DNA from: Armatimonadota bacterium
GTDB lineage: Bacteria; Armatimonadota; UBA5829; DTLH01
NCBI GenBank assembly: GCA_029551395.1
Contig: JAKPFN010000147.1
Location: 1-64,000 of the forward strand
DNA: 64,000 bases
Direction of reading: 5' to 3'
Every line of letters begins with the position of its first letter. Within the stretch, counting starts at the first letter, position 1. A model generated the notes under the pieces. The model was not told the origin of the DNA. It ran no database searches and was given only the letters and a program-made list of their open reading frames with translations. The position numbers were made by a program, and so were the translations under genes. This document shows, one piece after another, positions 18,039 through 26,967 of this stretch.

Positions 18039-19153
18039 TAATACCAGTTGCTATTGCCAAAACCAGTGCCAAATCCGATGATGTAGCCGCAGCCTGCAAT
18101 CAGGTCATCAGTATGGTTGGAGGTCTGGATCATATCATAAAACCAGGCCAAACAGTACTGATAAAGGCTAATATAGTGGCCCCAATCCTCCATGCTGTGA
18201 CAAGTAAAGAGGTACTTATCTCTGTAATCCGTATCATTGAAGATGCTGGTGCAAAAGCAATCGTCGGTGGATGCCCTGGATTTGAATATGATTCCCACAA
18301 AACAATGGAAATCCTGGGATTAGACACAATCAAGAAGTTCACCAATGCACGGATATTAAACTTCGATGATGATGATTTTGCCGACGTACCATTAGACCAT
18401 CATAGAGTTAAGCGGGTAAGAGTCGCGCGCTCAGCAATCGAGTCCGACCTAATAATCAATATTCCAAAGCTGAAACGGCACAAGCTGACCGATGTAAGTA
18501 TCTCGATAAAGAACTGTATGGGGTTACTTGAAAAGAGTAGCAGAAGGGAGATCCATGCAAAGGGACTGGATGAAGGCATTGCAGCTTTTTATGAACTCTT
18601 TCATCCTGCAATGAGTATAGTTGACGGCATTACGGTACCTATATCCGGCGCTGTATACGGTGACTATTTTAATCTGGGAATTGTTGCAGCTTCTACGGAT
18701 ATGCTAGCTCTTGATACTACCCTATGCAGTTTCATTGGCCAAGACCCTCTCAAGGTCAAACATCTGGTGATGGCTGGAAAATACAGCCAACCGAAGCCAG
18801 TAGTGTTAGGTTACAATGAAAATCAAGCTGTTATTAAAGCTACCAACCGCAAAATAAGGCTGAAGGTTTACAGACACCTTTTTGCATCGATATATGCACT
18901 CGATCATTATCTATCTCGATATAGAAACGATAGCTTGATTCCTTGGTTTCATAAAAATTTTGGCATCCATCCTGTAATTCATTGGAAGTTGTGCGATTTA
19001 TGTGAAGCCTGTACATTAGTTTGCCCGGTCAATGCAATCGATCTTAAATCGCGTAGATTAGACTATACGAAATGCAGCAAGATAAGGTGCATGTTTTGTG
19101 TGGATGCCTGTCCACGGGGAGCAATCATACCCAAAAATTTATTTAAAACCTAA
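18011..19153 (+). CDS. DUF362 protein with C-terminal two-cluster ferredoxin domain
   Basis: The product is 380 residues. The N-terminal DUF362 domain (about 35-270) carries GQTVLIKANIV and LINIPKLKRHKLTDVSISIKNCMGLL, both typical of the family. The C-terminal 60 residues form a 2[4Fe-4S] ferredoxin module (CDLCEACTLVCPVNAID and CSKIRCMFCVDACPRGAI). DUF362 proteins are predicted flavo- or iron-sulfur electron-transfer proteins without a settled general reaction. Inside a polysaccharide locus it may feed electrons to the radical SAM enzyme or reduce a lipid or sugar intermediate; that is inference. It is followed by a second DUF362 gene lacking the ferredoxin. Confidence 0.82.
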   Translation: MVQNTESPLIIPVAIAKTSAKSDDVAAACNQVISMVGGLDHIIKPGQTVLIKANIVAPILHAVTSKEVLISVIRIIEDAGAKAIVGGCPGFEYDSHKTMEILGLDTIKKFTNARILNFDDDDFADVPLDHHRVKRVRVARSAIESDLIINIPKLKRHKLTDVSISIKNCMGLLEKSSRREIHAKGLDEGIAAFYELFHPAMSIVDGITVPISGAVYGDYFNLGIVAASTDMLALDTTLCSFIGQDPLKVKHLVMAGKYSQPKPVVLGYNENQAVIKATNRKIRLKVYRHLFASIYALDHYLSRYRNDSLIPWFHKNFGIHPVIHWKLCDLCEACTLVCPVNAIDLKSRRLDYTKCSKIRCMFCVDACPRGAIIPKNLFKT

Positions 19154-19177
19154 GTATTGTGTTTGGAGGGAAAGAAA

Positions 19178-20398
19178 ATGGCAGTTCATCTCAGCGCAGT
19201 GCAAACTTATGATGCTCAAAAGACAAGGGAGGCAATTGAACAAGGTCTCAAGGCAACAGGGGCAAAAGTCGACGGAGCTAGAACCGCTGTTATCAAGATA
19301 AATGTTGTTCAAACTCGCGCGCCTGAGACTGGAATTGTGACACATCCTGTAGTAGCCGAAGCACTAATCGATATTCTTAAAGCCCATGGTGTTATAGATA
19401 TCGCAATTGCAGAGGCTCCGGCACTTGGAGTAGATCCGAGAAAGGCATTCAGAGTATCCGGTTACACGGAACTTTGCAAACGTAAAGGAGTCCGGTTGAT
19501 AAACCTTTTTGATGCGCCGAGAGAAAAAGTAGACATTGGATATGGATATGCGAACTTACCAAATGTCTATGATGATGAAGACCTATCCAAATATGAATGC
19601 GGGTGGATGTCCATTCCAAAAATCATGCTGGAATCCGATTTATACATCAACCTTGCAAAGCTAAAAACCCATAACAGAACGACTGTCACTCTGACAATGA
19701 AGAACCAGTGGGGATTGCTTTCATTCAAAGACAGGCAGATGTATCACCGTATCGGCTTGCATGAACCTATAGTACAGATCGCCAGAGCAGTCCAACCTCA
19801 TATAACTGTAGTTGATGGGATACTGGCGCTCGAGGGCAATGGCCCAATACTCGGTGTTGCCAAACATGCCGGACTCATCCTGGTCGGCACGAACATGGTA
19901 GAAACCGACATAACAGGTGCCAGGCTTATGGGAGCTGATCCTAAGTCGATCATACATCTTCAGCGTGCTGTAGAGCTTGGATTGGGCAATTGGGATGTAG
20001 AAGTTTTAGGGGAAAAGGTAGATAATCTTGCACAAGTATTCGATCCTGCACCGCAGGATGTAAAGAGAAATCACAATTTTTATGTGTGGCGTAACTACAG
20101 AGCATGTCATCTGGATGATGATGCGTTCCACAGTGCGCTGAAAATCGCAAAACGTAATCCGAAATACTGGATGTTCCTTGTAAAACTCGCATACTACTCA
20201 TTCTTCAAAAGGATCGATATTGTTCGCGGGCGAGGCAACAAGATGCCGCAATTCTATAAAGGGCAAAAGATTATCGTAAGTGGAGACTGCGCAAGAGATC
20301 TGCTTGAAAACTATGAAGAGCTGCCTGCCAATGTAATCCACATACCAGGATGCCCGCCTGACCCGGAAGATATCATAAAAGCAGTTATCAAGATGTGA
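19178..20398 (+). CDS. DUF362 protein with PGCPP C-terminus
   Basis: The product is 406 residues from the ATG at 19178, which has GGAGGG nine bases upstream; the track start at 19157 is not supported. The DUF362 core has TAVIKINVVQTRAPETGIVTHP and YINLAKLKTHNRTTVTLTMKNQWGLL. There is no ferredoxin module. Instead the last 45 residues contain GDCARD and IHIPGCPPDPEDI, which resembles the end of NuoB-like small subunits (a GxC and a PGCPPxPE motif that ligate an iron-sulfur cluster). It probably works with the preceding ferredoxin-bearing paralogue as a two-protein redox unit. Confidence 0.8.
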   Translation: MAVHLSAVQTYDAQKTREAIEQGLKATGAKVDGARTAVIKINVVQTRAPETGIVTHPVVAEALIDILKAHGVIDIAIAEAPALGVDPRKAFRVSGYTELCKRKGVRLINLFDAPREKVDIGYGYANLPNVYDDEDLSKYECGWMSIPKIMLESDLYINLAKLKTHNRTTVTLTMKNQWGLLSFKDRQMYHRIGLHEPIVQIARAVQPHITVVDGILALEGNGPILGVAKHAGLILVGTNMVETDITGARLMGADPKSIIHLQRAVELGLGNWDVEVLGEKVDNLAQVFDPAPQDVKRNHNFYVWRNYRACHLDDDAFHSALKIAKRNPKYWMFLVKLAYYSFFKRIDIVRGRGNKMPQFYKGQKIIVSGDCARDLLENYEELPANVIHIPGCPPDPEDIIKAVIKM

Positions 20399-20405
20399 GG
20401 TGCGG

Positions 20406-21887
20406 ATGACACCCAAAGCACCAGCAAAAAACAAGCCAGGTGGGGATAGTCTGGCTCGTGGAACCATAGCGCTCATTAGTGTACAAATAGCGTTTATGGC
20501 AGGCGGATATATTATCCACTTTTACCTTGGCCGTTCTCTTGGCCCGGTTCAGTACGGCGTATTTGGAGTGGTAATTACCTTTCTGATATGGGTCGAGGTA
20601 TCGCTAACCGGTGGATTTCCATATGCAATACGTAAATTCGGTGCAGAAAAGCCTGAATCGATGTCAGCGATTGCCCGTGCAGCAATGCGTGGGCAACTGA
20701 TATATAGTATTCTTTTATGTATCATCGCAGTTGCAGCATCGCCATGGATAGCTGCACTGCTTAGAGATCCCAGTCTTACCGGATTTCTGCGCCTTGCATC
20801 TCTGGATATCCCCATCTTTGCTTTCTACTTTGCATACAATGCTGTATTGAACGGTAAACGGCTTTACAGCAGACAGGCAATAGCTATGTCTATGTATGCA
20901 GTTACAAAGGTGGCGGCAATTATACTGCTGGTAATGCTTGGCTTTGGTATCAAAGGTGCACTCGTCGGGAATATAATAGCATCTGCAGGCGGCCTTATGG
21001 TGGCTTTTTTGCAGGTTGGTAGGCTACAGGAAGCTGAGCCTTATCCTATCCGGCGGCTTATCAGTTATTCTGGCGCAACTGCGACTTTGTCAGTCTGTTT
21101 CACGCTTTTGATCAGCGTGGATGTGTTCATGGTAAAAGCTATGAGCAGCATCTCCGCTGAAGTTGGATATTATACTGCTGCAAGCACTATTGCCCGCGCT
21201 CCATTTTATGTATTTCTTGGTATTTCAATGGCCACATTACCTGTTATATCACGCGCAGCCAGTGAATCAGATAACTCATTGGTAAGGCAGTATGTCAGGC
21301 AGGCATTCCGTCTGCACATGCTGCTGCTTGCACCGATAACAGCGATCATTTCGGGCACTGCAGTCGGGACTGTCGGGCTTCTTTATACCAATCAATATAG
21401 CGAAGCAGGTCCTGTGCTTGGAATTCTCATTACTGCACTCATGATGTTTGGATTTCTCCATACTCTTTACAACGTTATGGTTGCTTATGGGGATACACAT
21501 ACACCTGTATTGGGTACTACAGTGCTGATTATACTTAACGTCCTGGGGAGTGTAGTGTTAGTGCCGAAGATGGGAATCACAGGCGCAGCAGTTGCAGCAA
21601 TCATAACATCCATAATCGGTTTCTTTGTATCCAGCATGATATGCAAAAGAAGGCTTGGTGTCTTCATACCTTTGGGTTCAGTCATAAGAATTGCTTTTGC
21701 TGCGGTTGTGATCTATACAGTGGCTCGGTTCATACCACTGACAGGCATTGAATTGGTCGGGCTATACATTATGCTCTTTTTGCTTTATGGAGTCGTCCTG
21801 GTTGTAACAGGAGAGATAAAACGGATCGATATAGACAAAGTTGGTGCAGCAATCGGTTTATCCAGGAAGATATCAAAACCTGCTTGA
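20406..21887 (+). CDS. Polysaccharide flippase (MOP superfamily), copy 1
   Basis: The product is about 493 residues with roughly 12-14 hydrophobic helices and the family opening IALISVQIAFMAGGYIIHFYLGRSLGPVQYGVFGVV. This Wzx/PST-type exporter moves lipid-linked sugars from the cytoplasmic to the outer face of the inner membrane. I chose the ATG at 20406, with GAGGT five bases upstream, over the GTG at 20400. It starts seven bases after the DUF362 stop. A second, different flippase follows at once, suggesting two export substrates or one recently acquired copy. Confidence 0.85.
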   Translation: MTPKAPAKNKPGGDSLARGTIALISVQIAFMAGGYIIHFYLGRSLGPVQYGVFGVVITFLIWVEVSLTGGFPYAIRKFGAEKPESMSAIARAAMRGQLIYSILLCIIAVAASPWIAALLRDPSLTGFLRLASLDIPIFAFYFAYNAVLNGKRLYSRQAIAMSMYAVTKVAAIILLVMLGFGIKGALVGNIIASAGGLMVAFLQVGRLQEAEPYPIRRLISYSGATATLSVCFTLLISVDVFMVKAMSSISAEVGYYTAASTIARAPFYVFLGISMATLPVISRAASESDNSLVRQYVRQAFRLHMLLLAPITAIISGTAVGTVGLLYTNQYSEAGPVLGILITALMMFGFLHTLYNVMVAYGDTHTPVLGTTVLIILNVLGSVVLVPKMGITGAAVAAIITSIIGFFVSSMICKRRLGVFIPLGSVIRIAFAAVVIYTVARFIPLTGIELVGLYIMLFLLYGVVLVVTGEIKRIDIDKVGAAIGLSRKISKPA

Positions 21888-21902
21888 GAAGAGATCTAAA
21901 TT

Positions 21903-23390
21903 ATGAAGAAACCTCTAGGAAGAAATATAATTACTGGAGTAGGTTGGACTTTTTCCAGCGCCGTTACGGTACGTGCAATGCAGTTTCTTGTGACTGTAGT
22001 GCTTGCACGTTTGCTTGCACCTTCAGCCTTCGGCTTATTCGCCCTTGGCACGATGATCATTACCGCTATTACCCTATTCCGAGACCTTGGTCTGGGGCAG
22101 TCGTTGATTTACCACAAAACAGATGTCCAAAAGAACGCAGAAACAACGTTTTTGATGAGCGCTGTATTCGGACTATTATCCTGGGGCGCTGTATTTGTGG
22201 CAAGTCCTCTGCTTGCCAAGCTGTTTGGAGGTCCTGATCTTATCTGGCCGCTTAGAGTGATGAGCTTTTCTGTCGTCTTGACGTCTCTTGCGACAGTTCC
22301 TTCAGTGCTGCTTGAGAAAGAATTGGAATTCAAGAAACGCGCGTTGCCTGAGTTTGCTATGGGAATATCATATGCGGCAGCGGCGTTGATTCTGGCTGTT
22401 AAAGGGTTTGGTGTCTGGAGCCTTGTTGGCGGTCATTTGGCTATGTCGGCAGCATCATTGATTGTCACATGGCTCGTTGCTGGATGGAAACCTGCAGCAT
22501 CTTTCCATAGAGAAAGCGCTAAGAAGACTTTGAACTTCGGAAAGCATCTAATGGCCGCTTCAGTGCTCTTTCTTGCATTCTTTTATATAGACCATGCAGC
22601 AATTGGCAGATGGTTGGGAGTTACAGCGTTAGGCTATTACAGCATTGCGTTCACTATATGCAACCTGCCTGCTACCAACATCACCCATGTTGTCAACAAG
22701 GTTATGTACCCCACCTACTCCAAGCTCAATGAAGATATGGCTGCACTACGGAAGGCTTATACTCGAACAGTAAAAAGCATCGCAATGCTGTCATTTCCGA
22801 TTGCTTGTTGGCTGTTTATGGCTTCAGAGGATTTTGTATTAGGGTTTTTCGGGCCTAAGTGGAGTCCTGCAATCCCGCTATTCAAGATTCTTGCGCTTTA
22901 CGGGATGTTTCGTTCGATAGGAGCTACAGCCGGAAGCGTGTTTATGGCTGTTGGGGAACCGAAGTGGGTATACAGGCTTAATTTCCTTCAGATAGCAATA
23001 GCAGCTCCTTTGGTTTATCCCGTGGCAATAAAGTTTGGGACTATAGGTGTTGCAACGTTATTTACAGTAGCCTATACCACAGGCACCAGTCTGGCTCTTT
23101 GGAAAGTCGTGCAGATATTAGAAATGACCGTTTGGGAGTACTTTAAGATGTTCCAAAGCTCATTTATTGCATCAGTAGCAACGGTAATTGGGTCTTTCCT
23201 TGTAGCTGCCTTGATATTACCGTCCGGAGTCACAACTGCCATAGGTTCTGCAATACTTGCGCTGGTTGCTTATCCAATCACAGCCATTGCATTAGATAAA
23301 GAATCTTACCGTGCAGCACGATCAATGCTCAGCCCATCTGCAAATCAGGTTTATGCTACAGCTTCAGAGGGTAAAGTCGCTTCTGAATAA
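21903..23390 (+). CDS. Polysaccharide flippase (WzxC-like), copy 2
   Basis: The product is 495 residues with about 14 helices. The N-terminus, GVGWTFSSAVTVRAMQFLVTVVLARLLAPSAFGLFALG, is characteristic of the WzxC/oligosaccharide-flippase branch, distinct from copy 1. Established role: translocation of undecaprenyl-diphosphate-linked repeat units. Fifteen bases separate it from copy 1. No Wzy polymerase or Wzz chain-length gene is recognisable here, so polymerisation is encoded elsewhere or the product is a short oligosaccharide. Confidence 0.87.
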   Translation: MKKPLGRNIITGVGWTFSSAVTVRAMQFLVTVVLARLLAPSAFGLFALGTMIITAITLFRDLGLGQSLIYHKTDVQKNAETTFLMSAVFGLLSWGAVFVASPLLAKLFGGPDLIWPLRVMSFSVVLTSLATVPSVLLEKELEFKKRALPEFAMGISYAAAALILAVKGFGVWSLVGGHLAMSAASLIVTWLVAGWKPAASFHRESAKKTLNFGKHLMAASVLFLAFFYIDHAAIGRWLGVTALGYYSIAFTICNLPATNITHVVNKVMYPTYSKLNEDMAALRKAYTRTVKSIAMLSFPIACWLFMASEDFVLGFFGPKWSPAIPLFKILALYGMFRSIGATAGSVFMAVGEPKWVYRLNFLQIAIAAPLVYPVAIKFGTIGVATLFTVAYTTGTSLALWKVVQILEMTVWEYFKMFQSSFIASVATVIGSFLVAALILPSGVTTAIGSAILALVAYPITAIALDKESYRAARSMLSPSANQVYATASEGKVASE

Positions 23391-23412
23391 CCTGCTGTTA
23401 AAAGGTATAAAT

Positions 23413-24582
23413 ATGACCTCAAAGACTTTATTGACTGATCTGTTTCCTAAAGCAATAAATTTCAAATTGGCTCGCTCAGGTATTACCAAGCCTGGGCCTC
23501 CGATAAATATCACGCTATCCGTAACCAACATGTGCCAATCCCGCTGCAAAACATGCAACATCTGGGAGATGTACCGCAGCGGGTCCGATTATGCACAAGG
23601 TAAATTCTCTGATGAAATGAAGCTTCAGGACTTCGAACGTTTGTTCAAGAGCCTTGGACATGTATACTTCGTCAATATGAGCGGCGGCGAGCCATTCCTG
23701 CGTAAAGATTTCCCTGAGATCGTTCAACTGGCAAATGAACTGCTCACTCCGCATGTAATCCACACTCCCACTAATGCAATTTTGCCTTCACGCATCGAGT
23801 CTATGACTGAAGACATCTTAAAGAGACTCAAGGCAAGCGGCAGAAACGTTATTTTTACGGTAAAACCTTCTTTCGATGGTGTCGGAGACTTTCACGATGA
23901 AATCCGAGGGGTTCCAGGTAATTTTGATAAGCTGCTGGAAACACTGCAAAGGCTCAAGCAGCTTAAGAAACGGTATTCGAATCTGGAAGTAGGAGCTGGA
24001 ACTGTTATATCCAACTTCAACGTCAGGCATATTGCTGAAGTTGCCCGTTATGTTCATACACTGGAACTGGATAGCTACATCAGCGAGATTGCTGAGCATA
24101 GAAGCGAAATGTTCAATGAGGATGATCCCATAACACCTTCTGCTGAAGACTACGAAAAGGCCATCAGAGTCTTCTCAGAGGAAAGCCGCAGACATCTGGC
24201 TGGAGCTGGCAAGCTGGGCAAAACTACCGGAGCATTCAGGTTGATTTATTACGACCTTGTCGTACGCATACTTCGGCAAAAACGCCAGGTGCTGCCGTGT
24301 TATGGCGGCATATCGAATGTCCATATCAGCCCATTCGGCGATGTCTGGCCTTGCTGCGTGCTCGGTTATGAATATTCCTTTGGACGGCTGGCAGATTATG
24401 ATTATGATTTCTGGAAGATCTGGAATTCATCAAGAGCTGATGAGGTTAGAAGCTACATTAAAGCAGGCAATTGCTGGTGTCCATTGGCTAATCAGGCATA
24501 TTCCAATATACTTCTCAGTCCTATAACTATGGCAAAGGTGACTGGCGTCTTGCTCAAGCAGTTATCCAGCCGCAAGGGGTGA
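23413..24582 (+). CDS. Radical SAM/SPASM-type enzyme of the polysaccharide cluster
   Basis: The product is 389 residues from the ATG at 23413; the track start at 23311 lies inside the flippase gene. The radical SAM cluster motif is CQSRCKTC (CxxxCxxC), followed by MSGGEPFLRKDF, the SAM-binding GGEP element. The C-terminal part has a SPASM/twitch-like cysteine set: PCYGG, GDVWPCCVLG and CWCPLANQ. Such enzymes use a 5'-deoxyadenosyl radical and auxiliary clusters on peptides, sugars or lipids. No small peptide substrate gene is beside it, so a sugar or lipid substrate fits better. The two DUF362 proteins are possible electron donors. Confidence 0.85.
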   Translation: MTSKTLLTDLFPKAINFKLARSGITKPGPPINITLSVTNMCQSRCKTCNIWEMYRSGSDYAQGKFSDEMKLQDFERLFKSLGHVYFVNMSGGEPFLRKDFPEIVQLANELLTPHVIHTPTNAILPSRIESMTEDILKRLKASGRNVIFTVKPSFDGVGDFHDEIRGVPGNFDKLLETLQRLKQLKKRYSNLEVGAGTVISNFNVRHIAEVARYVHTLELDSYISEIAEHRSEMFNEDDPITPSAEDYEKAIRVFSEESRRHLAGAGKLGKTTGAFRLIYYDLVVRILRQKRQVLPCYGGISNVHISPFGDVWPCCVLGYEYSFGRLADYDYDFWKIWNSSRADEVRSYIKAGNCWCPLANQAYSNILLSPITMAKVTGVLLKQLSSRKG

Positions 24583-24591
24583 TTATCAGCA

Positions 24592-26967
24592 ATGAAGGAA
24601 AACGGTAGGGCTGGTATTCTTATAATCTTAGTGCTTGCCTTGTTCACATTGTTGATTTACCACGATGTAATCTTCAGGCCGGGAATCATTTTTGGTCAGG
24701 ATACAATCGTGCAGGGTTATCCTCTCAACTGGTATGATGCTCAGGCCATGAAAAACAGCGGTGCGTCTAGCTGGTTTCCGTACATGATGGCTGGGATTCC
24801 TATGACTCCATCTGGGCTGTTTTACCCGACTGATTGGATGCTTCTCGTAATGCCTGTCACCAGAGCTGTTACCTGGCGTTATATTCTGCACACCTTTGCT
24901 GCCGCTGCTTTCATGTATTTGCTGCTCAGAAACTTCAAGAGAAGCACTACTGCTTCTTTGATTGGAGGAGCAGCATTCGGATTCTCCGCATTCTTCATCT
25001 CAAAAGTCTATGCAGGCCATGGCGGCGCTATATGGTCAGGGATATGGATTCCGCTTATACTGCTTTTTCTGGATAAAGCAATAGAATCCCGCCGTGTCGT
25101 TTTTGCTGCGTTAACAGGCGTGGTAATTGGCATACAGATTTTAGGGCAGCATCCTCAGTATGTCTTTTATTCACTTCTGGCGGCACTGTTATATGCAGTC
25201 TGGAGGATTGTGCCTAAACTAACAAAAGAAAAAAGATTGATACTCACCCCGACATATATACTACTGGCAGCCTTGGTAATTGCATTCGCATTTATGATAT
25301 CGGCTCCGCATCTTCTATCATTTGCATATATGACTGCGCTATCTAACAGAGGAGAAGGAACTGGGTATGAGTTTGCATCATCGTTTTCACTTCATCCAGC
25401 ACAACTTATTACTGCCTTTTCTCCGTCTTTTTGGGGATCTCCTGTAAAACACAATTCTACATTCGGAGCGCTTTATTGGGATGGGGCGCTTTTTATCGGA
25501 GTAATCCCATTCCTGTTGGCTGTAATTGCTTTGTTCTTCGTGCGAGAATCACGGGCAAATTACTTTAAAGTATTGGGAGTCTTATCTGTATTGATAGCGT
25601 TGGGCAGCTATACGCCATTCTTCAGGTTGATATATCAAATCCCGGGCTTTGACATGATAAGAGCCCCGAGTAAAATCCTGTTTTTGTACACTTTTGCTGC
25701 TGCTGCGCTTGCTGCGTATGGACTCGATGTAGTTTTTTCTGCTGCATCAAGGCTGCAATCAAGACAGACAGCTATTCAGGCAATAAAAGCTGAGAAGGTT
25801 CTCGCGTATTCATCTCTTGGCTTGCTCGCGTTACTTGCTATATGGGCCGGAGGCCAATCTCCGATATTTGCTGCTGCAGAAGGGATGATCAAATCTACAC
25901 GCACTAATCCCGAGACTGTGCTATCCAAACTCTCAGGGCTTTATGCACTACAGCTTTCCGGACTGGCATGGGCTGCTGTATTATCTGCCAGCAGCGCTTT
26001 AACTGTTACAGCACTACTTCACAAGCTCATAAATATCAAAACGGCTGCAGCAGTTTTAGTAGGATTGGTTTTTGCAGACCTGCTGCTGTATGCTGATCCC
26101 CTGCTCTATACCACAAATGCCAGAAAAGCTTACACCAGCGGAGACAGGATGGCAATCAATATCATCAAAGCAGATAACGATATGTTTCGAGTCCTGCCGC
26201 TCGATACTCAGGCTTTTCAGTATGCCCAGGGGGTTTTCGATAACCTAGAGAGTGTCAATGGCTACTACCCTGTATCTTTAGCCCGATATGCAGCTTATGT
26301 CGGTGCAATTAACAACGAACCACCGTATGCAGATGTCAGTGCAGACATCAGAAATCCTGACTCACCTCTTGTCGGGCTGTTAAACGTTAAATACGTGCTT
26401 TCATCGCGACCGATCAACAAAAAAGGGCTTATCGAAGTCCATTCAGATAAGTCTTATGTTTACTACAACGGCAACTGGAAACCTAGAGCATTCACTGTTC
26501 ATACTGCAAAAGCTGTAGAAAACTCGGAAGCTGCTCTTAGAGAGGTAAAAAACCCGAATTTCAATCCTGAAAAGGTAGTCATTCTGGAAACAACAAAACC
26601 TTTACCTAAGACTTCCGGTGATCCATCTAAGAATAAAATCAAGTATACTAAATATTCGGCAGCCAGTCAGCAATTGCAGGTAGATATGGCGTCTGATGGT
26701 TATTTATTCCTGAGCGAAGTCTATTATCCTTTGTGGAAGGCCTGGGTAAACGGGAAACCAGCGGAAATCATGCCGGCAAACTACCTGTTCCGAGCAATTT
26801 ATATACCGAAAGGCAAGCATGATGTGCGCTTGCAGTATGTTGATACTCCACGTCAGGTTGGGATTCAACTGTTTACTGCTGCGGTTATCTTGCTGACAGC
26901 GATACTTGTTATCGATGTATTACGGCAAAAGCATCGCAAGAATAGCGTCACTGATACAGCTATCTGA
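24592..26967 (+). CDS. YfhO-family multi-pass membrane protein (GT-C-like)
   Basis: The product is 791 residues with about 12 membrane helices and a C-terminal soluble beta region (about 590-745) containing GYLFLSEVYYPLWKAWVNGKPAEI, the recognisable YfhO tail. YfhO-type proteins are GT-C-fold membrane glycosyltransferases that use polyprenyl-phosphate sugars to decorate wall or surface glycans outside the membrane. The GT2 enzyme at the start of the cluster could supply that lipid-linked sugar. It ends the cluster and overlaps the convergent folP gene by eight bases. Confidence 0.85.
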   Translation: MKENGRAGILIILVLALFTLLIYHDVIFRPGIIFGQDTIVQGYPLNWYDAQAMKNSGASSWFPYMMAGIPMTPSGLFYPTDWMLLVMPVTRAVTWRYILHTFAAAAFMYLLLRNFKRSTTASLIGGAAFGFSAFFISKVYAGHGGAIWSGIWIPLILLFLDKAIESRRVVFAALTGVVIGIQILGQHPQYVFYSLLAALLYAVWRIVPKLTKEKRLILTPTYILLAALVIAFAFMISAPHLLSFAYMTALSNRGEGTGYEFASSFSLHPAQLITAFSPSFWGSPVKHNSTFGALYWDGALFIGVIPFLLAVIALFFVRESRANYFKVLGVLSVLIALGSYTPFFRLIYQIPGFDMIRAPSKILFLYTFAAAALAAYGLDVVFSAASRLQSRQTAIQAIKAEKVLAYSSLGLLALLAIWAGGQSPIFAAAEGMIKSTRTNPETVLSKLSGLYALQLSGLAWAAVLSASSALTVTALLHKLINIKTAAAVLVGLVFADLLLYADPLLYTTNARKAYTSGDRMAINIIKADNDMFRVLPLDTQAFQYAQGVFDNLESVNGYYPVSLARYAAYVGAINNEPPYADVSADIRNPDSPLVGLLNVKYVLSSRPINKKGLIEVHSDKSYVYYNGNWKPRAFTVHTAKAVENSEAALREVKNPNFNPEKVVILETTKPLPKTSGDPSKNKIKYTKYSAASQQLQVDMASDGYLFLSEVYYPLWKAWVNGKPAEIMPANYLFRAIYIPKGKHDVRLQYVDTPRQVGIQLFTAAVILLTAILVIDVLRQKHRKNSVTDTAI

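Noticed and set aside
23311-23412. N-terminal extension of the radical SAM ORF
   Set aside because: It overlaps the flippase gene, and the ATG at 23413 has a ribosome site and normal family length.
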